13,462 nucleotides of DNA, from contig CAZAYL010000026.1 of assembly GCA_964489405.1 (NCBI GenBank), forward strand, positions 1-13,462, read 5' to 3'. This DNA is from CAKVOD01 sp964489405. Lineage in GTDB: Bacteria > Bacillota > Clostridia > Christensenellales > UBA1242. The translations under genes and the position numbers were made by a program. The notes under the pieces are model-generated. The model was given only the letters and a program-made list of their open reading frames with translations, was not told where the DNA came from and did no database searches. Shown one piece after another: positions 7,600 to 13,459 of this stretch (position 1 is its first letter; each line of letters starts with the position of its first letter).

Positions 7600-8033
7600 T
7601 TACTTTCTCCGCTCTCTTTTTCATCTTTATTTTCACTTACTACCTTGCTCGCTTGCGTCTTGAGATATGTTTTTGCTAAATCTGAAACAAGGTCAGCAAG
7701 TTTTTTATAAGCAGGTTCTTCTTGAATACTAATAAGTTCAAACTGCCCTGCCTTGCCTACCAAAAAACCTACTGGCTTTATTGAAAAACCCGAACCTGAA
7801 CCACCCGAAAATGGGTATGCAAACTGTCTTTTTTGCGTGCAGGGAGCAGTGTATTCTCCACCCCCCGCTACAAATCCAACCGACACTTTTGTTATTGGAA
7901 TAATCACACTCCCATCATCTAACCCTACTGGGGTACCCATAACAGTGTCGACGTCTATAATACTCTTTAACTTTCCCATTGATTGTTCTAGTATTCTTGA
8001 AACAGGGTCATCTTTTATTTGTTCATCTTTCAT
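7596..8033 (-). CDS. ytfJ: GerW/YtfJ family sporulation protein
   Basis: The 145-aa product matches the YtfJ (GerW) family. It starts with a polar helix, followed by VMGTPV (31-36) and the Ile/Val-rich strands GSVIIPITKVSVGFVAGGG (41-59). A glycine-rich hairpin (FSGGSGSGFSIKP, 75-87) and a GFLV strand follow, then a charged tail. YtfJ is made during sporulation in B. subtilis, and its loss affects germination in some species; its biochemical role is unknown. ATG 8031-8033 has AAGGAG (8040-8045) 6 nt upstream. It ends in an ATGA overlap with the DacB-like gene and lies downstream of a DUF2953-type gene, an order seen in many Clostridia. A 76-nt gap to the DUF2953-type gene could hold its own promoter. 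Confidence 0.9.
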   Translation of the reverse strand: MKDEQIKDDPVSRILEQSMGKLKSIIDVDTVMGTPVGLDDGSVIIPITKVSVGFVAGGGEYTAPCTQKRQFAYPFSGGSGSGFSIKPVGFLVGKAGQFELISIQEEPAYKKLADLVSDLAKTYLKTQASKVVSENKDEKESGESK

Positions 8034-8109
8034 TGCTTTCTCCTTTTTTGCTATTATTTTGCCAAAAAAACTAAAAAATATTGCATTTTTCTTGAAAATA
8101 TTTTAATTT

Positions 8110-8709
8110 TTAATTCACAATATTAACTTTTGTTTCTTTTTTTAATTCTTTGATGTTTAATTCTTTTACACGTTTGCGTGTTTTTAACATTGATTTTGTA
8201 AAGCAAAACAATGCATCAAAGGGTGTGATTGAAAAAATCATTTCTGCACATAGCGATAACTTATTTTGACAAAACAAGGTTTCGTTGTCCACTTCATAAC
8301 AAGAACCTGATTTGCGTGAAAATATTTGCGCAAAAACTAGGTCAATAATAAATAACGCCGTTCCTGAAATAATTGCTGTTGTCATTGCATTGTCTTTCTT
8401 ACCTACTTCTGAACAAACATAGGTGTTACTCAAAACTAATTTGCGAATAATTGAATTGACAAATAAATTAATAAAAATTAATTTTTTGTCTTCTTTGCTG
8501 AGTTGAATTTTTATTTCTTTGTTTTTCCTATTGCGCGCTGTGATTTCGCCATCTGATATCAAAAATTTCTCCGCAAGCAAATGTATGCCCCACACATTTA
8601 AAGTAAGTGCTCCTTTATTATGCAATAAATTAATGTAAAATATTAATTTAATCCTAAGTGGCAAAAACAATAAAAAAACCAATATTGCTACAATAATTTC
8701 AATTACCAT
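8110..8709 (-). CDS. DUF2953-like membrane protein
   Basis: The 199-aa product begins with a hydrophobic segment (about 2-18, IEIIVAILVFLLFLPLR). A strand-rich region follows (LIFYINLLHNKGALTLNVWGI), then a charged stretch, a second hydrophobic patch around 111-130 and a Lys-rich tail. This layout and the place directly before ytfJ fit the DUF2953 family often found in clostridial ytfJ/dacB neighbourhoods. The similarity is weak by eye, so the name leans on context. The function is unknown. ATG 8707-8709 is the only reasonable start. No Shine-Dalgarno sequence precedes it, unlike the other genes here, and the predicted leader is about 20 nt. The promoter lies back to back with that of the walJ-like gene. 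Confidence 0.6.
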   Translation of the reverse strand: MVIEIIVAILVFLLFLPLRIKLIFYINLLHNKGALTLNVWGIHLLAEKFLISDGEITARNRKNKEIKIQLSKEDKKLIFINLFVNSIIRKLVLSNTYVCSEVGKKDNAMTTAIISGTALFIIDLVFAQIFSRKSGSCYEVDNETLFCQNKLSLCAEMIFSITPFDALFCFTKSMLKTRKRVKELNIKELKKETKVNIVN

Positions 8710-8735
8710 ATTTTAGTATTTAAAAATAAATAAAA

Positions 8736-8746
8736 AATATACCACA
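8736..8746 (-). promoter_or_regulatory. Extended -10 promoter of the DUF2953-like gene
   Basis: On the minus strand TGTGG-TATATT (8736-8746) forms an extended -10 element. The matching -35 position is poor, as can be tolerated with an extended -10. Its -35 region overlaps the -35 box of the divergent promoter at 8761-8766. Confidence 0.45.
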
Positions 8747-8760
8747 CTCAACTAAAAAAG

Positions 8761-8789
8761 TTGCGAAAAATAGAATTTCGTGCTATAAT
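8761..8789 (+). promoter_or_regulatory. Promoter of the walJ-like gene
   Basis: TTGCGA (8761-8766), a 17-nt spacer and a perfect TATAAT (8784-8789) preceded by TGC (extended -10). The predicted start is near 8796, only about 10 nt before the ATG at 8806. The TTG at 8761 therefore belongs to the -35 box and is not a start codon. Confidence 0.75.
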
Positions 8790-8805
8790 TTTAAAAAGGT
8801 TTATA

Positions 8806-9597
8806 ATGAATAAATTTAATATTACAATTTTAGGGAGCGGAAGCAAAGGCAACTGTACACTAGTTGAAACCGACAATACAAAATTGCTAATTGACTGCGG
8901 ATTTTCGGCGCGCGAAACTACCAAGCGTTTGGAAATCGTGGGTATCAATCCCGCTGAAATCAATGCAATTTTATTGACGCACGAACACAAAGACCACACT
9001 GCAGGTATTGCAACTTTTGCAAAAAAATTTAACGTTCCTGTATTTGGTAACGAAATTTCACTAGCTGAATACACCCGTTCAACAGATGCCCCAAACATTG
9101 AATTTAATGATTTCAAAACTGATGATTTTTATTTCCGAGAATTGACAATTTCACCATTTGAAGTTTCACACGACTCACGCCACTGTAATGGCTATGCCAT
9201 TTATTGTGAGGGAGAAAAATTTAGCCTTGCAACCGATCTTGGCTATGTTGATGACCGAATTTTAGAAAATATGGCGGGCAGTCAAACTGTTGTAATTGAA
9301 TCCAATCACGACCCTAACTCTTTAATGGCAAACCCACACTATCCTGCAATGCTAAAGGAACGTATTGCGGGGCGCCACGGACATCTTTCGAATGAAGATT
9401 GTGCAAATGCTGTTTTGTCCCTTGCACTGCGTGGCACGCAAAATTTTACTCTTGCACACCTAAGCCACGAAAACAATTCTCCGCAAAAGGCACGTGAAAT
9501 CACATCTGCGCTTTTAATGGCTCATGGCGCAGATATTCAAAAGGAAATTAAAATTAATATTGCAAGCCAAGAAAATATAACAAAAACAACAATATAA
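8806..9597 (+). CDS. walJ: Metallo-beta-lactamase-fold hydrolase, WalJ/YycJ type
   Basis: The 263-aa cytoplasmic protein has the metallo-beta-lactamase fold. It opens with the strand ITILGSGSKGNCT (6-18). The metal-binding motif H59-x-H61-x-D63-H64 follows, then H122, D144 and a late H218/H221. The segment VVIESNHDP...YPAMLKERIAG..GHLSN (163-196) is typical of the YycJ/WalJ family. In Bacillus this gene belongs to the walRK (yycFG) operon; the family is reported to have 5'-to-3' DNA exonuclease activity and has been linked to replication and mismatch repair. Here it stands alone, with no walRK genes beside it. ATG 8806 is chosen because the upstream in-frame TTG lies in the promoter. The AAAGG ribosome site (8795-8799) sits at or just upstream of the predicted transcript start, so the leader is very short. 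Confidence 0.87.
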   Translation: MNKFNITILGSGSKGNCTLVETDNTKLLIDCGFSARETTKRLEIVGINPAEINAILLTHEHKDHTAGIATFAKKFNVPVFGNEISLAEYTRSTDAPNIEFNDFKTDDFYFRELTISPFEVSHDSRHCNGYAIYCEGEKFSLATDLGYVDDRILENMAGSQTVVIESNHDPNSLMANPHYPAMLKERIAGRHGHLSNEDCANAVLSLALRGTQNFTLAHLSHENNSPQKAREITSALLMAHGADIQKEIKINIASQENITKTTI

Positions 9598-9603
9598 CAT
9601 TCA

Positions 9604-9643
9604 TTTTTTGTAGTTATACTATTGTTTTTTGTAATCATACTAT
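9604..9643. repeat. Two-copy imperfect tandem repeat, 21-nt period
   Basis: Two 19-nt units (9604-9622 and 9625-9643) of the form TTTTTTGTA-nnn-ATACTAT lie between the convergent walJ-like and glycosyltransferase genes, differing only in the three central bases. No terminator hairpin is visible in this 71-bp gap. Confidence 0.55.
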
Positions 9644-9668
9644 ATAAATTTAGAGAGAGTGCCAAAAA

Positions 9669-10874
9669 TCATTTATCGATGTTTTGATTTTTTTGTTTAT
9701 ATTCTTCAATAATTTGGTTATATGTACCCATTAATTTTTCGGTACATTGCGCCCAATTTATGTATAGCGTTTGACCTGCATTTCTACCAATTTGCTCCAG
9801 TCTTTGCCTATCACTAATTGCTCGAATAATTGTTTTAGCATAATCTTCGACATTATCTTCGCACAAAAAGCCGTTCTCCCCATCAACTATTTCACACCCT
9901 GCACACGAATCTTTGACAAAAACTCCCGCTGTATCATATGCCGACGCTTCGACTTTAACAAGTCCAAAGTTGTCATAAAGTGATGGGAATAATAATAGAT
10001 CTGCACGTGAATTAATGAGTGGGAATTTTTCGCGTTCCAAAAAGCCTGTAAAAATCACTTCGTCATTTGTAAATCCAAGTTTTTTCGCATACTTTTGTGT
10101 GCTTTCTAAATCGACGCCCTTGCCGACTACGTAAAATTTGAATTTAACACCGTTTTCTTTGACAATTTTTAGCGCATCAAGCGTAAAATTTATACGTTTT
10201 AGTTTCATTACACGCCCAACATAAAGAAATACCAATTCATCTTTTCCCAAATTAAATACTTCATTTGCCTTGCATATATTTGTCGCGATTTCTTGAGCTG
10301 TTGCTTTATTAAGTTCGGTTCCATAAGGTAAATAGATAATGTCGCCCTTATATCCAAACGAACGCGCTTGCTCCGCCACTTTGTCACTGCAAACAAATAC
10401 TTTGTCAAATTTATTGTATCGCCTACCAATGTGTTTTACAACCATTTCAGCAAGCCATTTAATTTTAAGCGTCTTTTGAAAAATTGGTCTAAAGTTTGTA
10501 TGAAAAGTCGCAACGCAAGGAATATTTTTCTTCTTAGCTGTTTTAAGCGCAAATTTAGCCATATTAAATGGAGAATGCACGTGCACAATGTCAAACTCGT
10601 TATCTCGGACATATTTTTTGAATTTTCTATCACAATTTGGCACGCAATAATAATCGCGCAAAATTGGAATATACAAGCTTTTGCAACGAATAATTTTATA
10701 TGGATACTTTGTGTCATCCGCTTTCTTGTGCTTGGGTGCCATTGCTACAAGCGCACTTTTGTCATACAAATTCATACAATAGTTGTGCATACAATGTATG
10801 ACGCCATCTACATCTGGGAGATATACATCCATTCCCATCAAAACACGTAATTTTTTGCTTTTGTTTTCTTCCAT
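9669..10874 (-). CDS. GT4 family glycosyltransferase
   Basis: The 401-aa product is a GT-B-fold retaining glycosyltransferase of family GT4. The N-terminal Rossmann half carries DVDGVIHCMHNY (21-32) and VHVHSPFNMAKFAL (97-110), followed by CVATFHTNF (120-128). The C-terminal half carries the nucleotide-sugar site YVGRVMKLKR (218-227), TGFLEREKFP (276-285) and FPSLYDNFGLVKVEASA (296-312). These features resemble diacylglycerol glucosyltransferases and related glycolipid enzymes, which use UDP-glucose at the inner membrane leaflet; donor and acceptor cannot be fixed by reading alone. The usual E-x7-E pair is D301-x7-E309 here. There is no membrane segment. ATG 10872-10874 has an AGGGA site about 9 nt upstream. 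It has its own promoter within the terminator region of the LysRS gene and appears monocistronic. Confidence 0.88.
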   Translation of the reverse strand: MEENKSKKLRVLMGMDVYLPDVDGVIHCMHNYCMNLYDKSALVAMAPKHKKADDTKYPYKIIRCKSLYIPILRDYYCVPNCDRKFKKYVRDNEFDIVHVHSPFNMAKFALKTAKKKNIPCVATFHTNFRPIFQKTLKIKWLAEMVVKHIGRRYNKFDKVFVCSDKVAEQARSFGYKGDIIYLPYGTELNKATAQEIATNICKANEVFNLGKDELVFLYVGRVMKLKRINFTLDALKIVKENGVKFKFYVVGKGVDLESTQKYAKKLGFTNDEVIFTGFLEREKFPLINSRADLLLFPSLYDNFGLVKVEASAYDTAGVFVKDSCAGCEIVDGENGFLCEDNVEDYAKTIIRAISDRQRLEQIGRNAGQTLYINWAQCTEKLMGTYNQIIEEYKQKNQNIDK

Positions 10875-10946
10875 AATTTTAATTCCCTATCATTTTAAAA
10901 TCAACGCAAGATAAGTTTTTCAACCTTCCCACATATGATTTTCTTG

Positions 10947-10975
10947 ATTATACCAAAAAAGCGCAAAAAAGTAAA
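10947..10975 (-). promoter_or_regulatory. Promoter of the glycosyltransferase gene
   Basis: On the minus strand TTTACT (10970-10975), a 17-nt spacer and a perfect TATAAT (10947-10952) with TGG before it. The -35 box and spacer coincide with one arm and the loop of the upstream terminator hairpin. The predicted leader is about 65 nt. Confidence 0.6.
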
Positions 10976-10987
10976 CTTTTTGCGCTT
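10955..10987 (-). terminator. Rho-independent terminator of the tRNA-Lys/LysRS unit
   Basis: On the minus strand AAGCGCAAAAAG (10987-10976) pairs with the arm at 10971-10959, with one bulged base and a 4-nt loop, and runs into a T-tract (10960-10955). It lies 45 nt after the LysRS stop codon. Confidence 0.75.
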
Positions 10988-11032
10988 ATTTTTGTTTATT
11001 TTTTTAACTTAATTTCAGTATTATTTTTTTAT

Positions 11033-12601
11033 TTAAAATTTCAACAGGTTTAGATATGAATCTTTGTTAGATGCTGACATAAATAGATAAAGGCGAGGCC
11101 CATCATTTCTACCAAACAATAAGTTGTAAATATTTTTAAAATGCAATTTTTGTCGCTCAATGTTCTCCTTTTTAGAAAGTGTTTCGTCATTAATAATTGT
11201 GTATAGATATTTTTGAATTTCACTTTCTGTAAAATCATTATTTACAACATAATTATATAATTTTGCAATAACATCTTTACCATCATCGGTCATATTGGTG
11301 TAATACTCAAGATTTTTTTCTGCGAGCAAAACATATTTCTTTTCGGGGTTATATGTTTCAATCCAATTCTTGACTTTTTCCACTCTTCCAAAGCTTTCGC
11401 TGTCAAAATCTACCCCTGCTTTTGCGAGCGCTTTCTGCAACGCTTCTATATTGAAGTCAACAATTGGCGCGACGCTAGAAATAATACCAAAACCAGTTCT
11501 TTCAACAAGTTTCGCATCCCCAAACAATAATGAAATCAATTCCTTTTCAAAGTCGTTGAGTTCCCCACTATTTGCTCGTGCTATCAATCTATCGAATTCA
11601 GAGTAATGGCGTATCATAGTGTCGTTAAATGCGAATTCAAACGCTTCTTCAGGTCTATATTTCGCAAATAGCCATTCAATGATAATTGGCTCATATATTT
11701 CTAGTAGTTTTGCTGGCGTGATGTTATTTCCTGAAGAACTATGCATACTGCCCAATCCTTGAATCCCAAGCCAACCGTACCCTTGGAATATTGGCGCTCG
11801 CCCACCAAAAATCTCTTTGACGATAACTTTCGCTACATCATAACTACCATTCGGAGTTGCGTGGTCAATACCACCAGGCTCAAAATCGACACCTTCATAA
11901 ACCCAACGCATAGGCCAATCAACTTTCCACGACAATTTTACCAAATGATAATCGCGAATATTAACGCGATGTTCACAATCGCAATTCTTGCAATAATAAA
12001 CGAGCTCGTTGGTATTCTCATCATAACTTACAACTTTGGTAAAATCTTTTTTGCACTTCTCACAATAAACAGAAATCGGATAATAGTGTTCTCTATCATC
12101 ATCACTTGCATCCTGCGTCTTGAACGACATCAAAATGTCATAAATTTCTTTGCGTTTTTCGAGTGCTAAAATAATTTGGTCAGTATATTTGCCAGATGTG
12201 TAATACTCAGTTTGGCGTCTAACATCCAGTTTGATACCAAACTCCTCAATCGATTTTTCAAATTCGTGTTCAAAATGCATTCCGTACGAAACATCTGTTT
12301 TAAATGGGTCGCCAATAAATGTATATGGGGTGCCGATGTTCTTTTCAAATCCATCAACAACACTTGCGATGTTTGACGGGACTTTTCTCAATCTATCAAA
12401 ATCGTCCCAACTGAGCATCAATTTTGCTTTTTTCCCTCTCAAGGCGAGTGCCCTAGCCACAAACAAACTTGTCGCAACATCGCGGAAATTCCCGATATGC
12501 ACCGAACCAGACGGACTAATTCCACACGCGCAAACATATTCATCCTTGTTAGGCTTCTCCGCTATAAGTCTATCCGCTATTTCAAAAGCCCAATGAGCCA
12601 T
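11033..12601 (-). CDS. lysK: Class I lysyl-tRNA synthetase
   Basis: This 522-aa protein is a class I (archaeal-type) LysRS, which activates lysine with ATP and transfers it to tRNA-Lys. The Rossmann domain starts with the HIGH-type motif SPSGSVHIGN (29-38). A zinc-ribbon-like insert has C180-x2-C183 and C204-x2-C207. The second signature loop reads GSMHSSSGN (284-292), where KMSKS-type residues are expected. The rest (about 300-522) is the helical anticodon-binding part. Length fits the family. Most bacteria use the unrelated class II enzyme, so this one is either the sole LysRS or a second enzyme. ATG 12599-12601 has a perfect AGGAGG (12607-12612) 5 nt upstream. The ribosome site begins 8 nt after the 3' end of a tRNA-Lys gene on the same strand, with no promoter between, so both should be one transcript. 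A terminator follows the stop. Confidence 0.93.
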   Translation of the reverse strand: MAHWAFEIADRLIAEKPNKDEYVCACGISPSGSVHIGNFRDVATSLFVARALALRGKKAKLMLSWDDFDRLRKVPSNIASVVDGFEKNIGTPYTFIGDPFKTDVSYGMHFEHEFEKSIEEFGIKLDVRRQTEYYTSGKYTDQIILALEKRKEIYDILMSFKTQDASDDDREHYYPISVYCEKCKKDFTKVVSYDENTNELVYYCKNCDCEHRVNIRDYHLVKLSWKVDWPMRWVYEGVDFEPGGIDHATPNGSYDVAKVIVKEIFGGRAPIFQGYGWLGIQGLGSMHSSSGNNITPAKLLEIYEPIIIEWLFAKYRPEEAFEFAFNDTMIRHYSEFDRLIARANSGELNDFEKELISLLFGDAKLVERTGFGIISSVAPIVDFNIEALQKALAKAGVDFDSESFGRVEKVKNWIETYNPEKKYVLLAEKNLEYYTNMTDDGKDVIAKLYNYVVNNDFTESEIQKYLYTIINDETLSKKENIERQKLHFKNIYNLLFGRNDGPRLYLFMSASNKDSYLNLLKF

Positions 12602-12620
12602 AATATCCTCCTAAAAAAAA

Positions 12621-12696
12621 TGGTGACCCATCCGAGGCTCGAACTCGGGACAACTTGATTAAAAGTCAAGTGCTCTACCTACTGAGCTAATGAGTC
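12621..12696 (-). tRNA. tRNA-Lys (anticodon UUU)
   Basis: The 76-nt gene folds into a full cloverleaf. The acceptor is GACTCAT/ATGGGTC (one T-G pair), the D-arm GCTC/GAGC and the anticodon arm CTTGA/TCAAG with loop CTTTTAA. A 5-nt variable loop and T-arm CCGAG/CTCGG with loop TTCGAGC follow. The discriminator is A73, and CCA is encoded (12621-12623). The anticodon TTT reads lysine codons AAA/AAG. It immediately precedes the class I LysRS gene and follows a strong promoter by about 8 nt. Confidence 0.97.
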
Positions 12697-12711
12697 ATCA
12701 CAACAAGGCGA

Positions 12712-12740
12712 ATTATACCACAAAAATGCGAAAAATGCAA
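12712..12740 (-). promoter_or_regulatory. Promoter of the tRNA-Lys/lysK unit
   Basis: On the minus strand TTGCAT (12735-12740), a 17-nt spacer and perfect TATAAT (12712-12717) preceded by TGTGG (extended -10). The predicted start is about 8 nt before the mature tRNA 5' end. Confidence 0.8.
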
Positions 12741-12743
12741 CCC

Positions 12744-12783
12744 CTTTGCAACAAAATTTTAGAAGTATTGCATTTTTGCAAAG
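12744..12783. repeat. Inverted repeat upstream of the tRNA-Lys promoter
   Basis: CTTTGCAA (12744-12751) and TTGCAAAG (12776-12783) form an 8-bp perfect inverted repeat, 4 bp upstream of the -35 box. The right half also contains a smaller TTGCA-TTTT-TGCAA hairpin (12769-12781). It could be a binding site for a regulator of the tRNA/lysK promoter, but AT-rich sequence makes short repeats common. Confidence 0.4.
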
Positions 12784-12801
12784 TTTTATACTTATAGCAA
12801 A

Positions 12802-12950
12802 GTCTCACCCCTACGGAGTGAGACATAGAGTCAATTGAATAGAGCGGTTAAACGACTGTTGCAATTCACTCACCCCTGTGGGGTGAGACCATTGTTCAAA
12901 TACTATATGTTGTATAGTAAACATCGTTTCTCACTAGATGTAGGGGTGGA
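12802..12950. repeat. Cluster of three related palindromic elements
   Basis: Element A (12802-12824) has arms GTCTCACCCC and GGAGTGAGAC around TAC, with one mismatch. Element B (12867-12889) has a perfect CTCACCCC-TGT-GGGGTGAG core. Element C (12929-12950) is a degenerate copy in reverse orientation (CACCCCTAC...AGTGAGA on the minus strand). Starts are 65 and 62 bp apart. Between A and B a further inverted repeat GAGTCAATTG/CAATTCACTC (12828-12837 and 12862-12871, one mismatch) could hold them in one folded structure. The GC-rich arms stand out against the AT-rich surroundings. It looks like an interspersed palindromic (REP-like) element or a structured RNA. Confidence 0.65.
12901..12919. repeat. 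Small hairpin TACTATA/TATAGTA
   Basis: A 7-bp perfect inverted repeat (12901-12907 and 12913-12919) with a 5-nt loop sits between palindromic elements B and C. Confidence 0.5.
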
Positions 12951-13082
12951 CTTTAAAATTTTTGTTTATTTTTTTTGTTTAATTGGGGTTCGCGCAAAAT
13001 AATTACAACTAATTCAATAAATTTTTTACCCATATTGCTTTTCTTTCGCAAATTTGTTTTAATATTTATATTGTTGTGTGTG

Positions 13083-13124
13083 TAAAAGTTGACAATATTA
13101 TTTAGCATTAATGTTCAACTTTTA
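13083..13124. repeat. 10-bp perfect inverted repeat
   Basis: TAAAAGTTGA (13083-13092) and TCAACTTTTA (13115-13124) flank a 22-nt AT-rich loop. A TTGACA lies at the inner edge of the left arm, but no -10 box is at the right distance. Confidence 0.5.
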
Positions 13125-13246
13125 TATTGCTATTTAATTTATATGTTTTTTAACCCTCAACTAAACATATTTAAACATTAACATTTTTTTTAAAAAAAGT
13201 CAACTGCTTGTTTCATTTTTAAAATTTTTTTTTAAATTTTGTTCGC

Positions 13247-13275
13247 AAAACTCTATTATCAAATCCAAGAGTTTT
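13247..13275. repeat. 8-bp inverted repeat
   Basis: AAAACTCT (13247-13254) and AGAGTTTT (13268-13275) with a 13-nt loop. There is no clean T-run on either side, so a terminator is unlikely. Confidence 0.4.
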
Positions 13276-13417
13276 ACTTTATATTCTAAATCACCCATAA
13301 ATAAAGAAAATTTAAGATATATAATATATAATAGAATAGAAAAAGTTGCTAAACGAAAATAAAATAAAGTAACTAAACTAATTCATACGCTAGTAATTAT
13401 GGCTAATAGATAGTGTA

Positions 13418-13442
13418 ATTTTTGTGCATAATGCACAAAAAT
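13418..13442. promoter_or_regulatory. 25-bp perfect palindrome, operator-like
   Basis: Arms 13418-13429 and 13431-13442 are exact reverse complements around a single central A; the core reads TGTGCAT-A-ATGCACA. The T-run precedes the stem and the A-run follows it on both strands, the reverse of a terminator. A dimeric DNA-binding protein site is therefore the better explanation. It ends 11 bp before a TTGACA box. Confidence 0.6.
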
Positions 13443-13453
13443 AGTGAAAAGTA

Positions 13454-13459
13454 TTGACA
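13454..13459 (+). promoter_or_regulatory. Probable -35 box cut by the window edge
   Basis: A perfect TTGACA directly downstream of the palindrome. The -10 position would lie outside the window, so this is only a suggestion of a rightward promoter. Confidence 0.35.

Noticed and set aside
7857..7866. Six-C run in ytfJ as a second contingency tract
   Set aside because: It is short and explained by conserved glycine codons in this family.
8054..8084. Sigma-F/G-like promoter before ytfJ (GCAAT, 16 nt, GGCAAAATA)
   Set aside because: Spacing fits a forespore promoter, but both boxes deviate at key positions, so it is too weak to annotate in such AT-rich sequence.
8761..8805. Upstream TTG start for the walJ-like gene
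   Set aside because: It is the -35 box of a good promoter, and family similarity begins at the ATG at 8806.
12621..12696. tRNA-Other or pyrrolysine-type tRNA, as expected next to some class I LysRS genes
   Set aside because: The cloverleaf is canonical and the anticodon is UUU, so it is an ordinary tRNA-Lys.
12802..12950. Possible short CRISPR array (repeats about 23 bp, spacers about 40 bp)
   Set aside because: Only three units, the repeats differ from each other, the third is inverted, and there are no cas genes nearby.
12956..13033. Minus-strand 26-codon reading frame starting at 13033
   Set aside because: Weak ribosome site, very short, AT-driven composition and no recognisable features.
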